A stretch of DNA of 22,064 nucleotides from Deltaproteobacteria bacterium. GTDB lineage: Bacteria; Desulfobacterota; Syntrophia; Syntrophales; UBA5619. A program made the position numbers and the translations under genes. The notes under the pieces were generated by a model. It ran no database searches, was not told where the DNA came from, and was given only the letters and a program-made list of their open reading frames with translations. The stretch is taken from the NCBI GenBank assembly GCA_023487865.1, contig JAMDBG010000154.1, positions 1 through 22,064 on the forward strand, given 5' to 3'. This document shows, piece by piece, positions 8,505 through 16,525 of this stretch. How positions within the stretch are numbered: the first letter of the stretch is position 1; every line of letters starts with the position of its first letter.

Positions 8505-8679
8505 TCATTTTTTCCCATGAACGACTCCTATTGTCAACCCATAGTGAGGTGGCGAAACGGTTTTTTCTTGGCGATCTGCTGGGTAAAATAGCCTCATAGT
8601 GACCAGAGCGACGAATAACAGTTGGAAAATAGGGATAAACGGTTTATGGTATCCCATCACAATTGCAGGAGGACAGAGT

Positions 8680-9054
8680 ATGGCAGACCCCGAGGGAAAA
8701 GAGAAAAAAGTCAGATTCAACCAACAAAACCTTCACCGGGAAGAGATTTTCAGCGATCTCACGATAGGCTCCATCCGTCAGTTGATACCGGTTAAACCGA
8801 ACGGTGAACCGGATAAAACCCGTCCGATTCTTTTTGTCGGGCAATCGCAAATATACACACAGCAAGGCCCCATGCCCGTCCAGTTTCCCATCGATGCCAA
8901 AAATCTTCAGCTGGCCATGGAGAAATTTCCCGCGGCCATGGAGGAATTCGTGGCTCACCTGGTCGAACAGGCCAAGGAAATGCAGCGGCAGGAGCAGTCC
9001 CGGCTGATCGTTCCGGGCGGCTCGCCAGCAGGCGGAAGCAACATCATTTTGTAG
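8680..9054 (+). CDS. Small conserved protein of unknown function
   Basis: This 124-residue protein is soluble, with no signal peptide or membrane segment. The start at ATG 8680 is supported by a perfect AGGAGG seven bases upstream (8667-8672); an upstream in-frame start at 8599 has no such site. It begins with a charged stretch (ADPEGKEKKVRFNQQNLHRE), followed by a compact body containing IRQLIPVKPNG and ILFVGQSQIYTQQGPMPVQF. It ends in an amphipathic helix (LQLAMEKFPAAMEEFVAHL) and a Gly/Ser-rich tail. I believe similar proteins occur in other Desulfobacterota as unannotated cytoplasmic proteins, but I cannot assign a function. A TAAAAT element at 8584-8589 could be its -10, without a convincing -35. 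It precedes selB by 58 bases on the same strand. Confidence 0.85.
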   Translation: MADPEGKEKKVRFNQQNLHREEIFSDLTIGSIRQLIPVKPNGEPDKTRPILFVGQSQIYTQQGPMPVQFPIDAKNLQLAMEKFPAAMEEFVAHLVEQAKEMQRQEQSRLIVPGGSPAGGSNIIL

Positions 9055-9112
9055 TTATTTGCGGCCAAATTTGCTGTTGTGAAAAGCGGATGAGTCTGCT
9101 ACCTTCCCGTCC

Positions 9113-11035
9113 ATGAAGCACATCGTGATGGGGACGTCCGGCCACGTGGATCACGGTAAGACGGCGCTGATCAAACGTCTGACCGGTGTGGATACAGACC
9201 GGCTCAAAGAAGAGAAAGAGCGGGGGATCACCATCGAGCTTGGCTTCGCCTCTCTGTCCCTTCCCGATGGTCGGGTCCTGGGTGTCGTCGATGTCCCGGG
9301 TCACGAGCGGTTTGTCCGGAACATGGTGGCCGGCGCTGCTGGCATCGACCTCGTTGTGATGGTGATCGCAGCCGATGAAGGGGTCATGCCGCAGACGCGG
9401 GAGCACCTCCAGATCTGTACCCTCCTCGGAATACAAAAAGGATTTGTTGCCCTCACCAAAATCGACATGGTTGATGAGGAGTGGCTGACACTCGTCCGGG
9501 AGGATGTCCGTGAGTTTCTCAAAGGGACCTTTCTGGAGGACGCGCCGGTCGTTCCGGTCTCATCCCTGACGGGTGCGGGTTTTCCCAAACTCATAGAGAC
9601 CATCGCCCGGGCGGCGGATGGGGTGGAAGAGGCGGCCGACATCGGGCTCTTCCGTCTGCCGGTCGATCGTGTGTTTACTATGAAGGGATTTGGCACCGTC
9701 GTTACGGGAACGCTGATGTCCGGGCGGGTGACAACCGGTGAGGAGGTGGAGATTTTTCCTGTAGGACACCGGGCCAGGGTGAGGGGGATTCAGGTCCACA
9801 ATCAGCCTGTCGATACCGCCGAGGCGGGGCAGAGGACGGCCGTCAACCTCCAGGGGGTTGACCGGGCGGTGATCGAGAGGGGATATCTTCTCGCCGGCAA
9901 AGACACCCTGGTGGCGTCGCAACGCCTTGATTGCGTTTACCGCCATCTTGCCGGCGCCACGCGGAAGCTGAAGAATCGGACCCTCGTCCGGTTGCATACA
10001 GGGACAAGCGAGGTCATGGCGCGGATGATCCTTCTCGACCGGGACGAACTGGAATCGGGCCAAGAGGCCTATGCCCAGCTGGTTCTCGATACACCTCTGG
10101 CGGTGGTCGCCGGAGACCGGTTCGTCGTCCGGAGTTACTCACCGGTCACAACAGTCGGGGGCGGGACGATTCTCGACCCGCTGCCCGTGAAACACAAGCG
10201 CTTTGCAGAGGAAATGCTGGCGGAATTCCAGCTACTTTCCGGTGGAGAAGCGGTCGAGAAACTGGCCGTCGTGATGGCGAGGGCCGGGATCGCCGGGATT
10301 ACGGAACCCCGGCTTGTGGTTCGGACAGGGATCCGCCGGGCCGAACTCCACAGACGTCTGGAGGGGATGTTTTCTGCCGGGAGTGCTATTCTTGCCGATC
10401 GTGACGAGACGAGGGTCCTTTCCGGACCAATCTATGCCCGCCTGCAGGCGGGCATCATCGGGGAACTGAAGGGGTATCACGAACGGTTTCCCTTGCAGGC
10501 GGGGATCTCCCGGGAGGAGCTCCGGACGACGCTCGGAATGGACGACGGGACAGGTCAGAAGATCTTCGGCATGGCCCTCCGGGAACTCGAAAAGCGGGGA
10601 GAGCTCATCGCCGAGAAGGAGCATGTCCGGCTGAAAGGACATCATGTTCAGCTCAGGGGGGAGATGGGGGATCTGCGGGAGACGATCGCAGGGATCTATC
10701 GGCAGGGCGGTCTATCGCCGCCCACGGTCAAAGAGGTACTGGAGCGGTTTCCCGATCGGAAAAAGGAGATTACGAGTCTGATTCAGGTGATGACCCGCGA
10801 GGGAGAACTGGTCCGGATCAGCGAAGATCTGAATTTCCACCGGGATGCCCTGGCGCGGCTCCGCGAGGAATACCGGGAGTTTCTCGACAGGGAGGGGAAG
10901 GCGACGCCGGCAAGCTTCAGGGAATTGACCGGGCTGACACGGAAATTTATCATCCCGCTGATGGAGTATTTCGACATGACGAAGCTGACCGTGCGGGCGG
11001 GTGAGCATCGGATTCTCCGGGAGCGGCAGGAGTAA
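9113..11035 (+). CDS. selB: SelB, selenocysteine-specific elongation factor
   Basis: This 640-residue translational GTPase delivers Sec-tRNA(Sec) to the ribosome at UGA codons followed by a SECIS hairpin. The G-domain motifs are clear: GHVDHGK (10-16), the switch region KEEKERGITIELGFA, DVPGHE (60-65) and TKID (115-118). EF-Tu-like beta-barrel domains follow (VFTMKGFGTVVTGT; GDRFVVRSYSPVTTVGGG). The last 250 or so residues are winged-helix repeats that bind SECIS RNA (for example LREEYREFLDREGKATPAS). Length is close to that of E. coli SelB (614). The start ATG has only a weak Shine-Dalgarno. Its presence implies that the genome carries selenoproteins and selA/selC/selD elsewhere; none is in this window. 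Confidence 0.96.
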   Translation: MKHIVMGTSGHVDHGKTALIKRLTGVDTDRLKEEKERGITIELGFASLSLPDGRVLGVVDVPGHERFVRNMVAGAAGIDLVVMVIAADEGVMPQTREHLQICTLLGIQKGFVALTKIDMVDEEWLTLVREDVREFLKGTFLEDAPVVPVSSLTGAGFPKLIETIARAADGVEEAADIGLFRLPVDRVFTMKGFGTVVTGTLMSGRVTTGEEVEIFPVGHRARVRGIQVHNQPVDTAEAGQRTAVNLQGVDRAVIERGYLLAGKDTLVASQRLDCVYRHLAGATRKLKNRTLVRLHTGTSEVMARMILLDRDELESGQEAYAQLVLDTPLAVVAGDRFVVRSYSPVTTVGGGTILDPLPVKHKRFAEEMLAEFQLLSGGEAVEKLAVVMARAGIAGITEPRLVVRTGIRRAELHRRLEGMFSAGSAILADRDETRVLSGPIYARLQAGIIGELKGYHERFPLQAGISREELRTTLGMDDGTGQKIFGMALRELEKRGELIAEKEHVRLKGHHVQLRGEMGDLRETIAGIYRQGGLSPPTVKEVLERFPDRKKEITSLIQVMTREGELVRISEDLNFHRDALARLREEYREFLDREGKATPASFRELTGLTRKFIIPLMEYFDMTKLTVRAGEHRILRERQE

Positions 11036-11068
11036 TGGTCACGTATTTAACGAAGGGCGGGTAAAGAA

Positions 11069-12043
11069 TTGAAATCAAAATCGGTTTATGTAAAGGATAT
11101 CAAGACCGGCGACAAGGTGAGTGAGGTCTTTCTGACGGCGGAGAAAAACCTTGCCTATTCCCAAAAGGGATCGCCCTATCTGAATCTCCGCCTGAAGGAT
11201 AAGACGGGAGAAGTAGACGGGAAGATCTGGGAAAACGCATTGGTTTGGGACAAAGCGTTCAAAAAGGGCGATCTCATCCGCATTCAGGCGCGGGCGCTCG
11301 TTTTCAAGAACACCATCCAGCTTTCGATCATCGAGCTGAAGAAAGTAGAAGATGGGGAGGTCGAATTGGCCGATTATTTCCCTGTGGCGAAGGGGGATCA
11401 TGCGGAGATGTTCGCCAGGATTCTCAGCTATGTCGAACAGGTCCGGACACCTTGTCTGTCTGCACTTCTGCAGGCATTTTTCAGGGATGAGGCGATTGTC
11501 TCACTCTTTAAGAGGGCGCCGGCGGCCAAGGGATTTCACCATGTTTACATCGGCGGTCTTCTGGAACATACCCTATCCGTTGTCCGACTGCTCGATCAGG
11601 CGGCCGGCCATTATGCAGGGATCAACCGGGATCTCCTGATTGCCGGCGGCATCCTCCACGATATCGGGAAGATCTACGAATTTTCCTATGAACGCATCGT
11701 GGAGTACAGCGATCCGGGACGTCTGGTCGGTCATATCGTGATGGGCGTCGAGATGGTCGATGCGAAGATCGCGACGATTGCGGATTTTCCCGAACAGATG
11801 GCCATGGAACTCCGCCACCTGATTCTGAGCCATCACGGCGTGCTCGAATACGGTTCGCCCAAGCGGCCTAAGACTCTGGAGGCCCTGATCGTCCACTATA
11901 TGGACGACCTGGATGCAAAAGTGAACGCCTTCCAAGCGTATATCCACGACGCCCGCGACGAGGAGTCGGATTGGACGCCCTATCACCGGTTGTTTGACCG
12001 GTACATTTACAAAGGGCGAACGCCCCGTGACACAGAGCCGTAA
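11069..12043 (+). CDS. yhaM: YhaM-family 3'-5' exoribonuclease (OB-fold plus HD domain)
   Basis: This 324-residue protein has an N-terminal OB-fold nucleic-acid-binding domain (about residues 10-90; YLNLRLKDKTGEVDGKIW) and an HD metal-dependent hydrolase domain (about 150-300). The HD residues are visible as HHVYIGGLLEHT (H167), GGILHDIGK (H197-D198), GHIVMG (H222) and LSHHG plus VHYMDDLDAK. This architecture is that of B. subtilis YhaM/CBF1, which degrades RNA and single-stranded DNA from the 3' end. The start is a TTG at 11069 preceded by a G-rich stretch; there is no ATG near it. It lies 33 bases after selB, likely in the same transcript. Confidence 0.88.
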   Translation: MKSKSVYVKDIKTGDKVSEVFLTAEKNLAYSQKGSPYLNLRLKDKTGEVDGKIWENALVWDKAFKKGDLIRIQARALVFKNTIQLSIIELKKVEDGEVELADYFPVAKGDHAEMFARILSYVEQVRTPCLSALLQAFFRDEAIVSLFKRAPAAKGFHHVYIGGLLEHTLSVVRLLDQAAGHYAGINRDLLIAGGILHDIGKIYEFSYERIVEYSDPGRLVGHIVMGVEMVDAKIATIADFPEQMAMELRHLILSHHGVLEYGSPKRPKTLEALIVHYMDDLDAKVNAFQAYIHDARDEESDWTPYHRLFDRYIYKGRTPRDTEP

Positions 12044-12065
12044 GAAACCGGTCACGCCCCCGAAT

Positions 12066-12081
12066 CGGCCGTTTCCGGCCG
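12066..12081 (+). terminator. GC-rich hairpin between convergent genes
   Basis: CGGCCG, a TTTC loop, then CGGCCG forms a perfect 6-bp stem in the 65-base gap between the convergent yhaM and baeRF-like genes. There is no T tract on either side, so it is at best a weak or factor-dependent terminator. Confidence 0.3.
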
Positions 12082-12108
12082 GAGGAGGCGGAATGTGAAC
12101 ACCCTCCC

Positions 12109-13257
12109 TCAATAACGGAACACGGCGACCAGGTCTTTCGGTTCCGGCATTTTTTCCGGGGGCAGGATGAAGACCGATCCTCCGTTGAGATACGTCTGGA
12201 TCGCGGCGATCTCCAGCAGATCCTCGTCCTCAGCCTCCATCTTCCGGTGAAGTTCGACAGCCCCGCTCTCCCTGTCGAACGTTCCCCAATTCCTGCTTCC
12301 TGCGGCAATGAAAAGCATACCGACCCGCCCGTGCGCGGCATCCGGGACAATCTCCCGGATGTCGGCAGAAGCCAGACCGGTTCCCGAGCTTTGCCTGTAC
12401 TGGGCGATGGCGTCCTTTTCGGCCTTCTGAAAGAAGGGACTGACGATCTTCAAGGCCATGCGATAAAGAGATTCCGAACTGGCTCCCTTGGGATTTCCCG
12501 GAATACCCTCATCGATCAGGTGGGGAAACGTGTTGGCCTCACGGTAGATGGGAAAGAGATATTCCACGCCGGCAAGGACGAGCGGTGCCCGTTCGTCCTT
12601 GAGCAGGTCATGGAGACCCCGGTCGATCATGCGGAAGAACTTCAGGAGATTGTCTTTCGTGTCATCGGCAACCCCCCCGTGTCCGGAAACCATCGCCATG
12701 CCGGTTCCGCCGCTGGCGGAGCCGGTGCGGAAACGGACCTGCTTTTCAAACTCGTCGTATTGCAACGCTTCGTCAAGGCTTTTGGGAACCGCCTCCAATT
12801 CTATTTCCCGAATATTTTGCCCTGTCCCTTCCAAGAGCCGGACCTCTTTTTGGCTGAGGGCCAGGATATAGAACCGCTTGTCGCCGCTCAGGACGGGTAG
12901 CAGGGGTCTGATGTAAAAATGATCGGCGACAACGATAAGTTCTGGAAATGCTTCCGGAAGGCAGAAATAGCGGAAGAGGCCGGCGCAGAGAAAGAGCGCC
13001 AGACCGTCGCTCTGCCGCCGCCAGAACAGGACATTGCCCGGCAGCGCCTGAGCCGGTTCCAGCAGATCCTTGACTTCTTGTGAACGCAAACCGGCGGCCA
13101 GCAGTTTCTCCTCCGCGCTGCGCAGAAGATTCTTAAACCGGATCTGGTTTTGCTGGCTTTCCACACCGGTGCGGAACGTGGGCATGAAAATCGAAATGCA
13201 CAACCCCTGATGCCTTCCCATCAATGTCTTTAATTCATCCTGCGATAATGCATTCAT
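12109..13257 (-). CDS. baeRF-like protein (bacterial eRF1/Pelota-related family)
   Basis: This 382-residue cytoplasmic protein has no signal peptide. The opening (LMGRHQGLCISIFMPTFRTG, then QNQIRFKNLLRSAEEKL) and the middle part resemble the uncharacterised bacterial proteins grouped as bacterial archaeo-eukaryotic release factors. The middle part reads KRFYILALSQKEVRLLEG, a Gly-rich loop with GHGG at 192-195, DDTKDNLLKFFRMIDRGL, then APLVLAGVEYLFPIYREAN. In eRF1 the corresponding loop carries GGQ; here there is a GHGG but no obvious Gln, so peptide release by the classical chemistry is doubtful. The C-terminal third (GRVGMLFIAAG, AAIQTYLNGGSVFIL) resembles the third RF domain with an alpha/beta fold. 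The start ATG is preceded by AGGGAG. It is divergent from the EF-P gene set. Gene existence is certain; the family call is from memory. Confidence 0.7.
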   Translation of the reverse strand: MNALSQDELKTLMGRHQGLCISIFMPTFRTGVESQQNQIRFKNLLRSAEEKLLAAGLRSQEVKDLLEPAQALPGNVLFWRRQSDGLALFLCAGLFRYFCLPEAFPELIVVADHFYIRPLLPVLSGDKRFYILALSQKEVRLLEGTGQNIREIELEAVPKSLDEALQYDEFEKQVRFRTGSASGGTGMAMVSGHGGVADDTKDNLLKFFRMIDRGLHDLLKDERAPLVLAGVEYLFPIYREANTFPHLIDEGIPGNPKGASSESLYRMALKIVSPFFQKAEKDAIAQYRQSSGTGLASADIREIVPDAAHGRVGMLFIAAGSRNWGTFDRESGAVELHRKMEAEDEDLLEIAAIQTYLNGGSVFILPPEKMPEPKDLVAVFRY

Positions 13258-13736
13258 TGGGCCATCTCCCTTCTTGTGGTTAAACCCTCCTTGCTAGGGG
13301 TGCGTGGAAGATTATCCGGACGATGACTAGATGCACCGAACGGACCCCGGTATCGAGGGGTCATTGGTAAGATCATGATCACGTCCGGCGATTTAAAGAT
13401 ATAAAATCCCTGAGAGCAAAGCAAATCATTTCTTGCGGACCCCTGAGATAAATGGTACGGATTTTCCTCCTCCGCACACTGCCGTTTTCCTTTGCAGGAG
13501 AAGGAGATTGTGATAAAAGGCGGCGCTTTGAAGGATTCACCTTAAAGGCTGTAGAGACATTGACGAGACCATCCGGATTGAAACATACCATCGGGAGAGC
13601 TACCCGCAAGCCCTTACCGGTAAGCGGGGATGGGGGGCACACCGAAAAACGGATATCTTCCCTGCCGAAAGGATCAGGTCCGGGGGCGGGAAGCTCCCCC
13701 TGCGACAACAAGATCGGCAGGGGACCCTGGGCAAAG
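13258..13736. other. Long intergenic region with nested inverted repeats; probable structured leader of the kamA-efp-epmA genes
   Basis: No convincing gene lies in these 479 bases, although the kamA frame stays open back to 13452. Stem A pairs CCATC (13588-13592) and CCCGC (13603-13607) with GCGGG (13624-13628) and GATGG (13629-13633), enclosing the palindrome CTTACCGGTAAG (13613-13624). Stem B is an 11-bp pair, 13658-13668 with 13714-13724 (one G-U), and inside it GGGGG (13682-13686) can pair with CCCCC (13696-13700). A separate GACCCC/GGGGTC repeat lies at 13343-13362. The 3' strand of stem B contains AGGGGA (13719-13724), the only Shine-Dalgarno-like sequence before the GTG start at 13737. 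A TATAAA at 13404-13409 lacks a good -35. Confidence 0.5.
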
Positions 13737-14804
13737 GTGTCCGCTGCGCAATGGGCCGACTGGAAATGGCAGTTCCGGAACCGGATTCGCTCCCCCATAC
13801 GGCTTGCTGCAATCATGAATGAACCGACCCTGGCGGCCAAGCAGTCCAGGTCTGTCGTCAGAACCTATCCCATGGCGGTCACGCCTTATTACCTCTCCCT
13901 TCTCTATGCAACAGGAGAAAGTGATCCCCTTCGCAGGCAATGTTTTCCCGATGTCAGGGAGTTGGATGACTCTCTGGGAGGCGTGGGCGATCCTCTTGAT
14001 GAGGAGATGGCAATGCCGGTTCCGGGATTGATCCACCGTTACCCCGACCGCTGTCTGGCAATTGTCAACAGCATCTGCGCCGTCAATTGCCGGCATTGCA
14101 ACCGCAAACGGATGTGGCGCGGTGAAAAAAAATCACCGGGGACGCGAGAATGGTTGCAGACGATGGTGGACCACGTAGCCCGTACACCCGCCCTAAGGGA
14201 GGTAATCATTTCCGGAGGCGACCCCCTCCTCCTTTCTGAAGGTCTGCTGGAGTGGTTCGTAGGAGCCCTCAGGGCGATTCCCCATGTGGAGGTTCTCCGC
14301 ATCGGAAGCCGCGCGCCGGTTACCCTGCCGATGCGAATTACACCAGAACTCTGTACGGTGCTGATGCGGAACAGGCCGATTTGGTTCAACACACAGTTCA
14401 ATCATGTCAGAGAGATCACGCCGGAATCGACACAAGCATGCGAGATGCTGTTAACGGCAGGTATCCCGGTGTCGAATCAATCGGTCCTGCTCAAAGGTAT
14501 CAACGATGACTTTGAGACGATGCGGGATCTTCTCTATGGCCTGGAGCGGATCTCGGTCAGGCCTTACTACCTTTTCCAGTGCGACCCGGTCCTCGGTGTG
14601 AGTCATTTCCGCCCTGAGGTCTTCAGGGGGATGGAAATCATGGATAAGCTCTGGAACAACATCTCCGGGCTTTGCCTCCCCCGATATGTCTTGGACACTC
14701 CGGGCGGGCGGGGTAAGATCTCCCTCCAGCCTTTTTCCCTTCTACCCGAAAAGAAAGCCGGACCGGATCAACATTCTTTTGACAATAGAAGGCAGATGGA
14801 TTAG
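13737..14804 (+). CDS. KamA-family radical SAM lysine 2,3-aminomutase, probable EF-P beta-lysine supplier
   Basis: A radical SAM, PLP-dependent enzyme that converts lysine to beta-lysine. Counting from GTG 13737 (355 residues), the family N-terminus WADWKWQFRNR is followed by the iron-sulfur motif CAVNCRHC (C114, C118, C121) and the SAM-binding SGGDP. Residues matching clostridial KamA are D283 (QCDPVLG) and D320 (VLDTPGG), which bind the substrate amine, and K327, the PLP lysine; their spacing of 37 and 7 residues equals D293-D330-K337. The frame is open to an ATG at 13452, but that extension has no ribosome site and low-complexity, non-family sequence. Similarity may begin a few residues before the GTG, so the start is uncertain. 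With efp and epmA directly downstream it most likely plays the EpmB role; free beta-lysine synthesis is the alternative. Confidence 0.85.
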   Translation: MSAAQWADWKWQFRNRIRSPIRLAAIMNEPTLAAKQSRSVVRTYPMAVTPYYLSLLYATGESDPLRRQCFPDVRELDDSLGGVGDPLDEEMAMPVPGLIHRYPDRCLAIVNSICAVNCRHCNRKRMWRGEKKSPGTREWLQTMVDHVARTPALREVIISGGDPLLLSEGLLEWFVGALRAIPHVEVLRIGSRAPVTLPMRITPELCTVLMRNRPIWFNTQFNHVREITPESTQACEMLLTAGIPVSNQSVLLKGINDDFETMRDLLYGLERISVRPYYLFQCDPVLGVSHFRPEVFRGMEIMDKLWNNISGLCLPRYVLDTPGGRGKISLQPFSLLPEKKAGPDQHSFDNRRQMD

Positions 14805-14907
14805 AAAACACCGAGGGAATAGACTGAAAGATTCCTCAGCCCGGCCGGGCATGGGAACGGAAAGCGGCGTTCAGCGGTTTTTACGAGAATAAGGAGAAGG
14901 GAAGAAT

Positions 14908-15471
14908 ATGTACACAGCCAGCGATTTACGAAAAGGACTACGGATCAAGATTGATAACGATCCATATATCATTACGGAATTCAATTTTGTCAAACCGGGT
15001 AAAGGACAAGCGCTCTACCGCTGCAAACTGAAGAATATGGTGAATGGAAACCAGTTTGAGCGGACTTTCCGTTCCGTCGATATCTTTGAAACGGCTGACC
15101 TGCAGGAAAAAAAGATGCAGTACCTCTATAAGGAGGAGGGAAAGTACTGCTTTATGGACAACCAGAGTTACGAGCAGGTCTTCCTTACCGAGGATCAAGT
15201 CGGCGATGCGAAAAATTTCCTCCTGGACAACATTGAGGTGGAGATCCTCTTCTTCGAGGACCGGCCTCTGGGGATCAGTCTGCCCAATTTTATCGATGTC
15301 ACGGTGACCAAAGCCGATCCCTGGGCCAAGGGAGATTCGGTATCGGGAAATACCAAACCGGTTACCGTTCAGACGGGGTACCAGCTCCAGGTGCCCCCTT
15401 TCATCGAGGAGGGAGAAAAGATCCGGATAGATACCCGCAGCGGAGAGTATCTGACGCGGGTCAAGGGTTGA
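14908..15471 (+). CDS. efp: Elongation factor P
   Basis: This 187-residue, three-domain, tRNA-shaped factor binds the ribosome between P and E sites and rescues stalling at polyproline. The modifiable lysine is K32 in the loop VKPGKGQALYR, equal to K34 of E. coli EF-P, so beta-lysylation is possible. The C-terminus PFIEEGEKIRIDTRSGEYLTRVKG is the EF-P signature. The start ATG has GGAGAAGGGAAG upstream. The gene sits between the lysine aminomutase gene (103 bases upstream) and epmA, which together supply its modification. A 12-bp palindrome, GCCCGGCCGGGC (14839-14850), lies in the gap before it. Confidence 0.97.
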   Translation: MYTASDLRKGLRIKIDNDPYIITEFNFVKPGKGQALYRCKLKNMVNGNQFERTFRSVDIFETADLQEKKMQYLYKEEGKYCFMDNQSYEQVFLTEDQVGDAKNFLLDNIEVEILFFEDRPLGISLPNFIDVTVTKADPWAKGDSVSGNTKPVTVQTGYQLQVPPFIEEGEKIRIDTRSGEYLTRVKG

Positions 15472-15493
15472 TTTTTTAAATTTGGGGAGAGTC

Positions 15494-16417
15494 GTGGACG
15501 AAGACTGGAGACTGCCCTGCAAAGCGGATACCTTGTGGCTCAGGGCAGCCATGACCCAGGCGATCCGCCGGTTCTTCCTGGATCAGGATTTTCTCGAAAT
15601 CGAAACACCCGTACGAATTCCTGCCCCGGCACCGGAATCCCATATCGAACCCATTGCCTCGGGCGAATGGTGTCTCCAGACCTCCCCGGAACTCTGCATG
15701 AAGAGACTCCTGGCGGCGGGCTACCCTAAAATTTTCCAGATATGCAAATGTTTTCGCGCCGGGGAACGGGGCGCTCATCATCTGCCGGAGTTCACCATGA
15801 TCGAATGGTATCGGGCGGGGACCGATTATCTGACCCTGATGGACGACTGTGAGACCCTGATTGTCCGCATTGCCGAGGAGATCGGCCTGGGTGACACGGT
15901 ATACCGCCAGGGAAGGAAAATCTGTTTGACACCTCCCTGGGAGAAGATCACCGTTCGAGGGGCCTTCGCCCGTTATGCCGAACTCAGCCTCGAAGAAGCC
16001 CTGATGAAGGACCGTTTTGACGAGATCATGGTCTGCGCAATCGAGCCCCATCTCGGCAGGGAACGCCCTGTTTTCCTCTATGAATATCCGGCGACGTTGG
16101 GTGCCCTGGCTCGGGTGAAGGCAGAAGATCAGGAGGTCGCCGAGCGTTTCGAACTGTATATCTCCGGTCTGGAACTGGCCAATGCCTTTTCGGAACTGAC
16201 CGATCCGGTGGAACAGAGACGAAGGTTTGAGAAAGCCTCCTGTGACCTGCGTCGGAAAAACCATCCCACCTATCCCCTACCGGAGCACTTTCTTGAGTCA
16301 CTTTCCCGGATGCCTCCCGCCGCAGGTATTGCCCTGGGCCTGGACCGTCTGGCGATGATCCTTGCCGATCAGACGACTATCGATGCCGTGGTTGCATTTA
16401 CACCGGAATCCCTGTGA
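15494..16417 (+). CDS. epmA: EpmA (PoxA/GenX/YjeA), EF-P--(R)-beta-lysine ligase
   Basis: This 307-residue class II LysRS-like protein lacks the tRNA anticodon-binding domain; it activates beta-lysine with ATP and attaches it to EF-P. Class II motifs are visible: the motif 1 region (IRRFFLDQDFLEIETPVRIP), motif 2 (FQICKCFRAGERGAHHLPEF) and motif 3 (GIALGLDRLAM). In motif 3 the position that is Gly in LysRS is Ala, as in E. coli EpmA, where this residue disfavours alpha-lysine. The family's GLELANAFSELTDP segment is intact. I chose GTG 15494 because GGGGAG precedes it by four bases; a TTG at 15482 has no ribosome site. It lies 22 bases after efp. Confidence 0.94.
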   Translation: MDEDWRLPCKADTLWLRAAMTQAIRRFFLDQDFLEIETPVRIPAPAPESHIEPIASGEWCLQTSPELCMKRLLAAGYPKIFQICKCFRAGERGAHHLPEFTMIEWYRAGTDYLTLMDDCETLIVRIAEEIGLGDTVYRQGRKICLTPPWEKITVRGAFARYAELSLEEALMKDRFDEIMVCAIEPHLGRERPVFLYEYPATLGALARVKAEDQEVAERFELYISGLELANAFSELTDPVEQRRRFEKASCDLRRKNHPTYPLPEHFLESLSRMPPAAGIALGLDRLAMILADQTTIDAVVAFTPESL

Positions 16418-16455
16418 TATTCTCTTACGGACGGGACGATGGGGGTCATCGGTCC

Positions 16456-16484
16456 TTGACAGCCCCTGTCTTTTCCATTATATG
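16456..16484 (+). promoter_or_regulatory. Sigma70-like promoter of the tol-pal operon
   Basis: A perfect TTGACA (16456-16461) is separated by 17 bases from TATATG (16479-16484; 4 of 6), about 40 bases upstream of the tolQ start. It lies in the only gap between epmA and tolQ and is the best-looking promoter on the plus strand of the window. Confidence 0.7.
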
Positions 16485-16525
16485 TGGTCGCCATCTATTA
16501 TATTTTGCACATAAGGAGATTGAAT

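Noticed and set aside
9055..9112. SECIS element, selC or another selenium gene around selB
   Set aside because: The gaps around selB are short and show no tRNA-like or SECIS-like fold, and no in-frame UGA is needed to read any gene here.
13588..13690. Glycine-riboswitch-like motif order (GGGAGAG, ACACCGAA, TCAGGT) and an SRP-RNA-like TCAGGTCCGG
   Set aside because: The glycine core GGGGCAA and the proper P1 pairing are missing. The SRP GGAA tetraloop context does not fit. These look like short chance matches within a structured segment.
13452..13736. N-terminal extension of the kamA-type gene from ATG 13452
   Set aside because: There is no Shine-Dalgarno at 13452, the translated segment is Gly/Ser/Arg-rich and unlike the family, and it contains strong inverted repeats. 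I treat it as non-coding, though the frame is open and a start somewhat before 13737 cannot be excluded.
13379..13840. 153-codon minus-strand open frame covering the leader of the kamA-type gene
   Set aside because: The sequence is low-complexity, overlaps the conserved start of the aminomutase, and has no recognisable features.
14839..14850. Palindrome GCCCGGCCGGGC before efp as an operator or terminator
   Set aside because: It is short and GC-rich, has no T tract, and occurs only once; a chance palindrome is as likely.
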